A stretch of 25,245 nt of DNA, from the IMG/VR virus record IMGVR_UViG_3300027733_000190, positions 1-25,245 of that record. One strand, 5' to 3'. Below the pieces are notes generated by a model that saw only the letters and a list, made by a program, of their open reading frames with translations, made no database searches and was not told the origin of the DNA. The position numbers were made by a program, and so were the translations under genes. Below, one piece after another: positions 1 to 6,553 of the stretch. Positions within the stretch are counted from its first letter, which is position 1. Each line of letters opens with the position of its first letter. Source of the DNA: a virus.

Positions 1-1
1 A

Positions 2-1330
2 TATCTTGATCAAGATTATAGAGAGTATGCAGTTTATGTTGTAGAAGAACGTGCAATTCCATCCGTAATTGATGGATTCAAACCAACGCAACGCAAAGTT
101 ATTTTTGTTGCAGACAAAGTTTGGAAAAACGGTAGCGAAAAACCTCTTAAGATTTTTCAACTTGCTGGTAAAGTTGCATCCGATGCACACTATCACCATG
201 GCGATGGAAGCTTGAATGGTGCAATTATTGGAATGGCTCAAAAATTTAAAAATTCAATGCCAGTTCTCGAAGAAATAGGACAGTTTGGTTCTCTTCGTTC
301 TCCAGAAGCTGGTGCACCTAGATATATCTCTACTAAACTACATAAGAACTTTAGGTTGTTGTATATGGATTTTGATCTACTTACGTCACGATATGAAGAA
401 GGTAATGAAATCGAACCGCAATTCTTCTTACCTATTATTCCAACCGTACTCTTAAATGGCGGTAGCGGAATCGCAGTAGGCTTTGCAACAAATATCTTAA
501 ATCGAAATCCTCTCGATCTAATTGATGCATGTATTAAAGAATTAGATGGAAAGAACTATCGCGAACCTGCTCCATGGTACTATGGATTTAATGGTATTTG
601 TACACAGGATCCAGAGAATCACTTGGCCTGGGTATTTAGAGGTAAATACGAGATTAAAAATACATCAACTATTGATGTCAGCGAATTGCCGCCATCTGCG
701 ACCTATGAAAAATTTGATGCATTATTAAGCTCGCTAGAAGATACTCGACGTATTGCAAGTTATGACAATAATTGTCGTTCAAATATTAATTATGTTCTTA
801 AGTTTAGGCGTGAAGATCTTAAATCATTACTTGATTCTAATCGATTAGATCGAACTTTAAAAATGGAAGAACGCCAGTCTGAAAATTTTACAGTGCTTGA
901 CGAAAATGGCAATCTTAAGATTTTCAATAGTGTGACTGAGATAATTCAATATTTTGTCAAATTTAGATTAGCATATTATATTAAACGTAAGGAGTTTCTA
1001 ATTAATCGATTGACGCAAGAGATGATGGTGCTTACTAATAAAGCAGAATTCATTAAGGCAATAATTAGCGGTAAATTAAAAATTAATAATGTTCCTAAAA
1101 AAGAGATTATCCTATTTCTTCAAGTTGCTAATTTTGACGAAGTAAATGGTTCATATGCATATCTTCTTTCAATGCCAATTCATACCCTAACTAAAGAGAC
1201 ATATGAAGATTTATTGGGTGATTGCTTTGCTAAAGAGAAAGAATTAGAAGAAATCAAGAAGCGGGAACATACTCAAATGTATAGAGATGATCTTCAGGAA
1301 CTTCGTAAAGCGCTAATTAAAACTTATTAG
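2..1330 (+). CDS. 52: T4 gp52-like type II DNA topoisomerase, medium (GyrA/ParC-like) subunit, 5' truncated
   Basis: This is the DNA breakage-reunion subunit of a phage type II topoisomerase, which relaxes DNA during replication. The reading frame is open from base 2 to the stop at 1328-1330 and gives 442 residues, so only the very N-terminus lies outside the window. T4 gp52 has about the same length. Visible family features are the AIPSVIDGFKPTQRKV segment, the YHHGDGSLNGAIIGMAQ segment, the catalytic tyrosine in the PRYISTKL context (codon 323-325), and a PIIPTVLLNGGSGIAVGFAT stretch that closely follows T4 gp52. It has no GyrA C-terminal beta-pinwheel, as expected for the phage form. The ATPase subunit (gp39/gp60 type) is not in the window. 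A later TTG at 212 is not the start, because conserved residues precede it. Confidence 0.95.
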   Translation, partial: YLDQDYREYAVYVVEERAIPSVIDGFKPTQRKVIFVADKVWKNGSEKPLKIFQLAGKVASDAHYHHGDGSLNGAIIGMAQKFKNSMPVLEEIGQFGSLRSPEAGAPRYISTKLHKNFRLLYMDFDLLTSRYEEGNEIEPQFFLPIIPTVLLNGGSGIAVGFATNILNRNPLDLIDACIKELDGKNYREPAPWYYGFNGICTQDPENHLAWVFRGKYEIKNTSTIDVSELPPSATYEKFDALLSSLEDTRRIASYDNNCRSNINYVLKFRREDLKSLLDSNRLDRTLKMEERQSENFTVLDENGNLKIFNSVTEIIQYFVKFRLAYYIKRKEFLINRLTQEMMVLTNKAEFIKAIISGKLKINNVPKKEIILFLQVANFDEVNGSYAYLLSMPIHTLTKETYEDLLGDCFAKEKELEEIKKREHTQMYRDDLQELRKALIKTY

Positions 1331-1335
1331 TCTAT

Positions 1336-1346
1336 TTAGTATAATA
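1336..1346 (+). promoter_or_regulatory. Possible promoter -10 element, copy 1 (TTAGTATAATA)
   Basis: The 11-base string TTAGTATAATA lies between the topoisomerase stop and the zinc-ribbon start, and the same string recurs at 1566-1576 before the lipoprotein gene. It contains TATAAT, the sigma70-type -10 consensus. No convincing -35 box is seen. The exact repetition in front of two consecutive small genes favours a regulatory role, but AT-rich DNA makes chance matches fairly likely. Confidence 0.35.
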
Positions 1347-1370
1347 CCTTTAAATTCTTAGATTAAGTGA

Positions 1371-1544
1371 ATGAAAACACCTTTAAAATATACGATCGAC
1401 GTCGAAATGATGTATTGTCCTAAATGTGAACATATTAGTGCACATACTTTAACTGGAAATTATTGGACTTGTCTTGATTGCGGACATCAGTTGGGTAAAA
1501 AGTTAAGTAGGTATCGACGATTCCTTAATAAAATTTTTGCATAA
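1371..1544 (+). CDS. Small zinc-ribbon protein (57 aa)
   Basis: This 57-residue gene lies between the topoisomerase and the lipoprotein. It has two CxxC knuckles: C16/C19 in YCPKCEH and C34/C37 in WTCLDCGH. That is a compact zinc ribbon, probably binding one zinc ion. The C-terminal third is basic (KKLSRYRRFLNKIF), which would suit nucleic-acid contact. Small zinc-ribbon proteins of this kind are common in phage accessory regions, but I do not recognise a named family. The ATG at 1371 is the only good start, and a TATAAT-containing motif lies about 25 bases upstream. Confidence 0.72.
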   Translation: MKTPLKYTIDVEMMYCPKCEHISAHTLTGNYWTCLDCGHQLGKKLSRYRRFLNKIFA

Positions 1545-1565
1545 TCATTAACCTTTATTAAATAC

Positions 1566-1576
1566 TTAGTATAATA
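1566..1576 (+). promoter_or_regulatory. Possible promoter -10 element, copy 2 (TTAGTATAATA)
   Basis: This is an exact second copy of the 11-mer at 1336-1346. The TATAAT ends about seven bases before the ATG at 1582, so if it is a -10 element the transcript would start at or next to the start codon and be leaderless or nearly so. No -35 element is evident. Confidence 0.35.
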
Positions 1577-1581
1577 GCTAT

Positions 1582-1845
1582 ATGAAAAAACTAATCACCA
1601 TCTTTTTAATTGCAACACTATTTACTGCATGTACTGATAATTCAACAGTTAAAATATTTGGTGGAACTGCTAAATTCAATTTGCCGACTGGTGAAAAACT
1701 TGTAAATGTTACTTGGAAAGACAGCCAATTATGGTATTTAACAACTCCTATGGACTCTGGATATGTTCCTAAGACATATAAGTTTTCTGAGAAATCTTCA
1801 TGGGGCTTAATTGAAGGCACTTATACACTTATTGAATCCAAATAA
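1582..1845 (+). CDS. Small phage lipoprotein (87 aa)
   Basis: The N-terminus is a type II signal peptide: MKK, a hydrophobic core (LITIFLIATLF) and a lipobox ending TAC, with Cys17 as the lipidation site. The mature part of about 70 residues is polar and probably beta-rich, with the segments FGGTAKFNLPTGEKLVNVTW and LWYLTTPMDSGYVPKTYKF. From memory, similar small proteins occur in Bacteroidota phages and hosts, but the function is not established. A phage-encoded lipoprotein facing the periplasm or outer membrane could act in superinfection exclusion, as Llp and Cor do in other phages. That role is inferred from type and location only. Confidence 0.72.
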   Translation: MKKLITIFLIATLFTACTDNSTVKIFGGTAKFNLPTGEKLVNVTWKDSQLWYLTTPMDSGYVPKTYKFSEKSSWGLIEGTYTLIESK

Positions 1846-1870
1846 TTATCTTAAAAAAAACTAATAAAGA

Positions 1871-2119
1871 ATGGCAGAATTTTCAAAACAATACTGTGAT
1901 CTACATGATATTGGATTTCCACACGATTTTGATATCGTTGAAGTTGCAGACGGATTACAGCCCGAACATTACACCGCAATTATTTGTGAAGGATTTGGCT
2001 TTACTGCAATCGCAAAAGATGCAGATGGTAATATTCTCTTAGCAATACCGACTGGTGCTGAGACTAATGATGATGGAATTGAAGTCACTTGGAAAAAATA
2101 CGAAGAAGTAGTAAAATAA
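1871..2119 (+). CDS. Hypothetical acidic phage protein (82 aa)
   Basis: This small acidic protein has no signal peptide or membrane segment. The middle looks like a compact alpha/beta fold, with strand-like stretches YTAIICEGFGFTAIAKDADG and ILLAIPTG, and an acidic C-terminus ending in KKYEEVVK. I do not recognise a family. It sits in a run of small same-strand genes (zinc ribbon, lipoprotein, this gene, DIP1984-like gene) separated by only 15-40 bases, which suggests co-transcription. The leader is A-rich (CTAATAAAGA) and carries no Shine-Dalgarno sequence. Confidence 0.7.
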   Translation: MAEFSKQYCDLHDIGFPHDFDIVEVADGLQPEHYTAIICEGFGFTAIAKDADGNILLAIPTGAETNDDGIEVTWKKYEEVVK

Positions 2120-2133
2120 TAAAATAAAGAAAT

Positions 2134-2565
2134 ATGACAATTGCACAAGCTCTAAAAGAGAAAAACAAAGTAACTGCTAAACTGCAAAAGATTTGGCACA
2201 AAATCGCATCTTACAACTCTGTTGCTGAAGGTGGAGAACAGCCATATGACATCGCAAAATTATGGGATGAACATACTGACGAGACTATAAATCTAGTTAG
2301 GCTTAAAACTGCTATTCATGCAGCAAGTGCACCAGTAAGAGAAGATATTTTTACTCTTTCTGAGTTAAAGTCGAGAGCAGGCCAAGTACGTAACTTAAAC
2401 ACTACTTCTGGTAATCATCGTGATCGTTATTCTTCAGATGCTCCAATCAAAATGCTTGCGCATTTTGGAATCGAGTGGAAAGATGCACAAGTAGATGCGC
2501 TTGAGAAACATATTGATTCGATCCAAGAAAAATTGGATGCATTTAATCATACTACAAATATTTAA
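2134..2565 (+). CDS. DIP1984/septicolysin-like helical protein (143 aa)
   Basis: This is a mostly helical soluble protein of 143 residues. Its layout resembles the DIP1984 (septicolysin-like, DUF6847) family: an N-terminal ALKEKNKVTAKLQKI helix, a central EGGEQPYDIAKLWDEH segment, then a LSELKSRAGQVRNL helix, the RDRYSSDAPIK motif and a C-terminal coiled-coil-like helix (VDALEKHIDSIQEKL). Family members are found in bacteria and phages without a proven function. The assignment rests on remembered motif order, so it is tentative. The leader, TAATAAAATAAAGAAAT, is A-rich. Confidence 0.6.
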   Translation: MTIAQALKEKNKVTAKLQKIWHKIASYNSVAEGGEQPYDIAKLWDEHTDETINLVRLKTAIHAASAPVREDIFTLSELKSRAGQVRNLNTTSGNHRDRYSSDAPIKMLAHFGIEWKDAQVDALEKHIDSIQEKLDAFNHTTNI

Positions 2566-2569
2566 GAAT

Positions 2570-2723
2570 ATGGGCGCTGGAGATCAGCGACGATTATTAT
2601 ATTAATATCTCAGACCGCAAATCTGGTACATATGAAACGACGATCGATTTTGATTTTGACCTCTCAACCTTCATGATTCACGAGCTCAACAAGTTATTAC
2701 TTAAGAAATCAAAAATCATTTAA
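2570..2723 (+). pseudogene. Small gene of about 50 aa that needs a +1 frameshift (or a non-standard start)
   Basis: The frame from 2574 to the TAA at 2721-2723 encodes a protein-like sequence (residues such as ALEISDDYYINISDRKSG, then ETTIDFDFDLSTFMIHELNK) with a basic tail. It has no ATG, GTG or TTG near its beginning. An ATG at 2570, spaced just like the starts of the neighbouring genes, opens the adjacent frame, which stops after 11 codons. Joining the two needs a +1 shift around 2574-2590. Possible explanations are an indel mutation, a sequencing or assembly error, a programmed shift, or use of ATA at 2568 as start. It ends 48 bases before the terminator at 2771. Confidence 0.4.
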
Positions 2724-2770
2724 TATTATATTTTAATCTTTTCTTTTCGAAGGTGCCCACCATTACTAAA

Positions 2771-2793
2771 AAAGAGGACTAATTGTCCTCTTT
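2771..2793. terminator. Bidirectional rho-independent terminator
   Basis: A perfect 9-bp stem (AAAGAGGAC / GTCCTCTTT) with a TAATT loop is followed by T-rich sequence on the plus strand and by a T run on the minus strand. It lies where the plus-strand small-gene run and the minus-strand head/membrane genes converge, so it can end both transcripts. The minus-strand stop codon at 2779-2781 lies inside the loop. Confidence 0.8.
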
Positions 2794-3156
2794 CTTTGTT
2801 TCTAAATCATCAATTATATCATCTATATCTTTTGAAAGGTGTTCTTGCTGCTTTTCAATTAGTCCGGTGAGTTTTTCAATATGTTTAGTCATCTTAAGCA
2901 TATCCCTCATCATCTCATCTGTCTTATCTCCGGACTTTCGTGCAGTATATCCTAGAACTGGCAGTGCAAGTCCCTGAAATACAACTGAACATAAATAACT
3001 TGCCCAAGCGACAATTGAAGTTGGCTGACTGTATAATAATGGAACTGCAACAAGTAATGAGATTACATAAAACGTTGCCATCATCGATAAGACATATGAC
3101 ATTCGATCTGCAATAAAATCATTAAATTGATTAATTAAACTACGTAACCTTTTCAT
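2779..3156 (-). CDS. Two-helix membrane protein with C-terminal coiled coil (DUF1003/Fe-permease-like)
   Basis: The 125-residue protein has a basic amphipathic N-terminus (RLRSLINQFNDFIADRM), two hydrophobic segments at about 22-43 and 48-70, and a charged helical C-terminus (about 75-120) likely to form a coiled coil on the cytoplasmic side. The order of FNDFIADR, two membrane helices and a long helix recalls the DUF1003 and low-affinity iron permease-like families, but the match is loose. It lies three bases downstream of the Dps-like gene and probably shares its late promoter. A membrane-acting role such as holin-like activity or envelope modification is possible but unsupported. Confidence 0.65.
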   Translation of the reverse strand: MKRLRSLINQFNDFIADRMSYVLSMMATFYVISLLVAVPLLYSQPTSIVAWASYLCSVVFQGLALPVLGYTARKSGDKTDEMMRDMLKMTKHIEKLTGLIEKQQEHLSKDIDDIIDDLETKKEDN

Positions 3157-3158
3157 AA

Positions 3159-3527
3159 TTACTTTAACGTAAGCAAGTATTTAAGCTTATTAAGTTCACC
3201 AAGCATCTCGTCCCTAATATTTAATAGATCGCTATCTCGTTGTTCGTTTAATTTGTTATTAAAGGACAATAAGAACTCAGTAAGAGTTTCTAGATAGGTT
3301 CCCATGTTAACCTCGCCGATATTACTCAATTGAATAGAATCTTCTTCTCCTTCAAGAGCAACTCTTCCGTATTTTCCCATATATGTTTCCATGAAACCAT
3401 CAATTAAACCATCGAATTCTCCATAGATACTGTCAAATGCTTTATGTTTAGCATATGAACCTGTTTGCCAGTGAAATACTTTAAACTGAGCTTGTATTCC
3501 TAAAAAAGTTGACACAATTGTTGCCAT
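3159..3527 (-). CDS. Dps/ferritin-like phage protein (DUF5856-type)
   Basis: The 122-residue protein starts with an alpha-helical segment holding FHWQTGSYAKHKAFDSIYG. This pattern is typical of phage DUF5856 proteins and strongly recalls Dps, where HW, then a second His, FD and DE carry the ferroxidase ligands. His28, Asp32, Asp43 and Glu47 have the same 4-11-4 spacing as H43/D47/D58/E62 of Listeria Dps. His19-Trp20 stands in for the first ligand, three residues closer than usual. The C-terminal part (75-120) is helical. At 122 residues it is shorter than true Dps (about 150-165). It may bind iron or DNA or be a structural helper. Its own late-type motif lies upstream at 3547-3560. Confidence 0.68.
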   Translation of the reverse strand: MATIVSTFLGIQAQFKVFHWQTGSYAKHKAFDSIYGEFDGLIDGFMETYMGKYGRVALEGEEDSIQLSNIGEVNMGTYLETLTEFLLSFNNKLNEQRDSDLLNIRDEMLGELNKLKYLLTLK

Positions 3528-3546
3528 AATATTTAATATTTAATAT

Positions 3547-3560
3547 TTTTTATTATTTAT
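3547..3560 (-). promoter_or_regulatory. Late-promoter-like motif ATAAATAATAAAAA (copy c)
   Basis: On the minus strand this 14-mer is identical to the motifs before the protease-scaffold gene and the first baseplate gene. It lies 19 bases upstream of the Dps-like start. It resembles the T4 late promoter box TATAAATA. It sits just after the terminator that closes the capsid transcript, so a fresh start here makes sense. Confidence 0.55.
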
Positions 3561-3572
3561 CTCCTTAACCAA

Positions 3573-3600
3573 AAAAAGAGGATCCGAAGATCCTCTTTTT
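3573..3600 (-). terminator. Terminator after the major capsid gene, with a UUCG tetraloop
   Basis: A 12-bp perfect stem is closed by four bases. Read on the minus strand the loop is C(TTCG)G, the extra-stable UUCG tetraloop that T4 terminators also favour. The stem ends in a T run on the minus strand. It starts 20 bases past the capsid stop at 3620, so it ends the abundant capsid transcript before the Dps-like gene. The symmetric T run means it could also work on the plus strand. Confidence 0.85.
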
Positions 3601-3619
3601 AAACTATATACTAATTTGA

Positions 3620-5281
3620 TTAGCTTAAGTTGTTTGGTGCAACACTACCAGTAAGAACTCCAACGTCTCCGATGATGTTCATGCTTAAGTATTGAGTTTC
3701 AGGATGCCATCCAGCTTCTGTGATAGCATAACGAGACTTCATACCAATTTTTGGAGAGAATGTTCCCTCTGAAATTGTTTGAAGTGACTCAGCCATGATA
3801 TACGGCATGAATTTTACTCCTGGCTCTTCGTCTCCACCTTTACGTCCAAGCGTAATACGCGTATCTCCCCAACGTAAGTTAGGATCTACATAAACTTGAA
3901 CTCCGTAAACTTTACCAGCTGGGTAAAGGTTACCTGCAGTTCCAGCCATATCAGTTGGAACTTGAGCGATTGAATAACCGGCTACATCAGCAAGTGCAGA
4001 TGCGATACGACCATTTGTTACAATGAAAGTAGCAGCACCAAAACGACCTCTGTGGTAGATTAAGTTAGCAAGCTCAAGAATTTTTGTTACTAAACGACGT
4101 TGTAAAGTAGATACGTTTTCGAATCCACCTGTACCACCGTTAAGATCTAAATCAGTGATTCCAGCACCTTCTACCAAAGCAACTTCAGTTGTGTGAGCGT
4201 CTCCCATTGTGAAGATACGATCAGTTAAACGTTTGTTGATTGATTGAGCGATGTCGTTAACTGCAACATTCTCTAACATAGAGATAACGTCGTAGTTCCA
4301 TACACGGTTTAAATCTTGGATTTGCTCTACAGTTGCAGAGATAGACACTTGGTCACCTTCTGCTTCTACGAACTTAGTGAACATTCTTAATCCCATTTGA
4401 CGGAATTTAGAAACCTCAGCTTTTTCTCTCTTCATTGATCCCGGTACTGATCCAGTTGATGGAAGATATGGGCCATTGAATGGAGTACCAGTTGAATACT
4501 CGGTATCAGACATTGAAGTGAAACCAGAAATATGGTTTTCAAGTGCAGATACTAATTGTACGTCTGTTGCTGCAATTGTTACTGTACCGACTGTTGCGGT
4601 ACCGCCGATATCGGTGATATTTCCAGTTAAGTCAGTAGCAACCGAATCTGTAGGATTAGCAGAATTGTCAGTTAATACTCTTAAGATAAGATTACCATCT
4701 ACTCTTGAATATCCAACAAAGTCATACGTTGCATTTGCAGTAGCGTGGGTTAATGCCTCTCCTGGAGTTAAGGTTCCTAAGAAATCATTTGCAGTTACAC
4801 CAGTGATTTTAACCATAAATGGTTCGAATTCGCTGTCTAGTCTACCGCCAGTATAAAGATAATCTAAATACGGAAGGAATCCTACTGGAGAATCCATTGG
4901 AATAACTGGAACAAGATCAAATCCAATTGTCTTAGCTGCAACTTGAATAGCTACAGGAAGCAATGATGGAAATTTGTCACCAGAACCGTTTGCATCTGGT
5001 GCAAAACTGTTTTTTGATGCGCCATTAAACGGAGTCATAGCGTTAGTTGGTGCATTTGGTGCTCCCATATAACCACCTAAAGAAGTTGGTTGTTGGAAGA
5101 ATAAGCCTGGAGTTGACTGTTCAAATAAAGGAGTTGCATTATCGAAGATTGCATGGTTGTGTGCATATTCTGCTAACCATGGTGTTCTTGTCATGTCTGC
5201 TCCGTATCCTTCAAGAACAGGTTTCCAAGTTGATGCTAAGCGAGAATCGCTTGAGCGTTTGAAAATTTTTGTACGTGCCAT
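3620..5281 (-). CDS. 23: Major capsid protein, T4 gp23-like
   Basis: This 553-residue protein forms the head shell. The C-terminal half follows gp23: a long helical stretch (KREKAEVSKFRQMGLRMFTK, then SATVEQIQDLNRVWNYDV), the FGAATFIVTNGRIASAL region, the GVQVYVDPNLRWGDTRITLG region, and the conserved end with VKFMPYIMAESL and IGMKSRYAI. The middle (about 150-270) is beta-rich with many Thr, Val and Ala residues and probably corresponds to the inserted domain of gp23. An LAE sequence at residues 36-38 fits the (L/I)xE cleavage rule of T4 prohead protease, so a short N-terminal peptide may be removed; this is an inference. It lies 30 bases downstream of the protease-scaffold gene and is followed by a UUCG terminator. 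The leader is A-rich without a Shine-Dalgarno sequence. Confidence 0.92.
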   Translation of the reverse strand: MARTKIFKRSSDSRLASTWKPVLEGYGADMTRTPWLAEYAHNHAIFDNATPLFEQSTPGLFFQQPTSLGGYMGAPNAPTNAMTPFNGASKNSFAPDANGSGDKFPSLLPVAIQVAAKTIGFDLVPVIPMDSPVGFLPYLDYLYTGGRLDSEFEPFMVKITGVTANDFLGTLTPGEALTHATANATYDFVGYSRVDGNLILRVLTDNSANPTDSVATDLTGNITDIGGTATVGTVTIAATDVQLVSALENHISGFTSMSDTEYSTGTPFNGPYLPSTGSVPGSMKREKAEVSKFRQMGLRMFTKFVEAEGDQVSISATVEQIQDLNRVWNYDVISMLENVAVNDIAQSINKRLTDRIFTMGDAHTTEVALVEGAGITDLDLNGGTGGFENVSTLQRRLVTKILELANLIYHRGRFGAATFIVTNGRIASALADVAGYSIAQVPTDMAGTAGNLYPAGKVYGVQVYVDPNLRWGDTRITLGRKGGDEEPGVKFMPYIMAESLQTISEGTFSPKIGMKSRYAITEAGWHPETQYLSMNIIGDVGVLTGSVAPNNLS

Positions 5282-5311
5282 TGTGTTACGTTGATTTTTT
5301 TGAATTATTGA

Positions 5312-6553
5312 TTATTTGCGATAATCAGCTTGACGCTGAATCATCTCAATATAACCTTGAGAGTAACCTCTCTGCATCTCAACCACCTGATTTACAGGTA
5401 CTAGGCCTTCTGTACTTTGACTTTCGTTGAGTTGTGCTTTTATTTTTGTGTTATTTTTTGCTATTTCAATTCTTTCGTTCATGCCTCTAAGATCTAATTC
5501 GTCCCAGAAATATTTAGCTTGATACGGAGTCTTTATGTTATATAACTCTGATTTTGCTGCAATTTTCGCTTTTTCGTTTTCATTCATCGATCCGAAGGCT
5601 TGCTTGTATTCAGCCGGCATAAACTTAAGGTATGTTGGAACATTTGCATTTTTGTGAGTAATTACTGCTTCCATGATGTTTACAACATCTGCTTCGTTAA
5701 ACCAAACTGATGCATTAAGTGTTTCAACAATTGAGTGTTTTGTCTCAGAATCAAGAGCATAAAATGCTTTTTGTTTAGCTTCAGTTATTACTTTTAAGAA
5801 TGGATATTTACCTTCTAAAACTGCTTTTGAAGATTTATCATTTACTTCAGTGATAACTTTATCAATTTTAGAAACTAGTGAATCAATTGTAGTTGATTCG
5901 TCAATTTTAGAAACTGATCCAAGAACATTACGTTTTTGAGTAGTGTTGCCGCCTTCGTTTAATGATTCCGCAAGATATTCAGTGTAACCAATAGTTTGTC
6001 CTAATTTCTCAGCAACATATTGTTGATACTCACGATTTAAGTTAATATTCTCAGCTAAGTGCTCAGCATATTCAATTCCTTTGTTTGTACCAATCGCAAC
6101 ATACTCAGTATATTGTAATCCTTTGTCTAACTCTTCAGCTAGGTAGTTTTGGTATTTAAGTGAATTGTTTAAGTTTTCTTTGATATACTCTGCGTAATTA
6201 ATCGATTGATTTAATTTCTCAGCCATATAATCTTGGTGATTAATCGATTGATTTAATTTCTCTCCAACATAATTAGTGTATTCAATACTGTTGTTCGAAG
6301 TTTCTGCAACATGCTCAGTATATTTAATTGACTCATTAAGTTTGTTAGAGATATAATCAGCATAATTGATAACTCCTTCAAGTTGTTCTGCTAAATAATT
6401 AACGAAACCTGCAAGTTTTAATTCACGAGTGTCAGAATCAGCAGATTCAAGTATTGCTTTTTGAGTGCTTAATTCTTTTTTAATACCAGAAAACTGATTT
6501 TTCAAGACTTCTGAGTACTGATCCATTTGTTCTCTTGTTACAAAATCGGCCAT
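5312..6553 (-). CDS. Likely separate scaffold product from an internal in-frame start
   Basis: The ATG at 6551-6553 (Met243 of the long protein) starts MADFVTREQMDQY, exactly where the protease linker ends and the scaffold helices begin. The bases before it (CAAAAAAATAGCACAACAATGGC) resemble the leader of the major capsid gene (CAAAAAAAT, a short spacer, then ACACAATGGC). This suggests a translation start giving a 413-residue scaffold, as lambda makes Nu3 from within gene C. No data in the sequence prove that both products are made. Confidence 0.5.
   Translation of the reverse strand: MADFVTREQMDQYSEVLKNQFSGIKKELSTQKAILESADSDTRELKLAGFVNYLAEQLEGVINYADYISNKLNESIKYTEHVAETSNNSIEYTNYVGEKLNQSINHQDYMAEKLNQSINYAEYIKENLNNSLKYQNYLAEELDKGLQYTEYVAIGTNKGIEYAEHLAENINLNREYQQYVAEKLGQTIGYTEYLAESLNEGGNTTQKRNVLGSVSKIDESTTIDSLVSKIDKVITEVNDKSSKAVLEGKYPFLKVITEAKQKAFYALDSETKHSIVETLNASVWFNEADVVNIMEAVITHKNANVPTYLKFMPAEYKQAFGSMNENEKAKIAAKSELYNIKTPYQAKYFWDELDLRGMNERIEIAKNNTKIKAQLNESQSTEGLVPVNQVVEMQRGYSQGYIEMIQRQADYRK

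Noticed and set aside
212-1330. Topoisomerase gene starting at the TTG at 212
   Set aside because: Conserved gp52/GyrA residues (IPSVIDGFKPTQRK, YHHGDGS) lie upstream in the same open frame to base 2, so the gene is truncated by the window edge.
1578-1820. Minus-strand gene opposite the lipoprotein
   Set aside because: The plus-strand gene has a clear signal peptide and lipobox; the reverse frame shows nothing.
4476-4856. Plus-strand gene opposite the capsid gene
   Set aside because: It is the complement of a well-conserved capsid gene and encodes no recognisable protein.
5945-6406. CRISPR array or satellite repeat
   Set aside because: The 42-base units are contiguous, in frame, diverged in DNA but conserved in protein, with no spacers.
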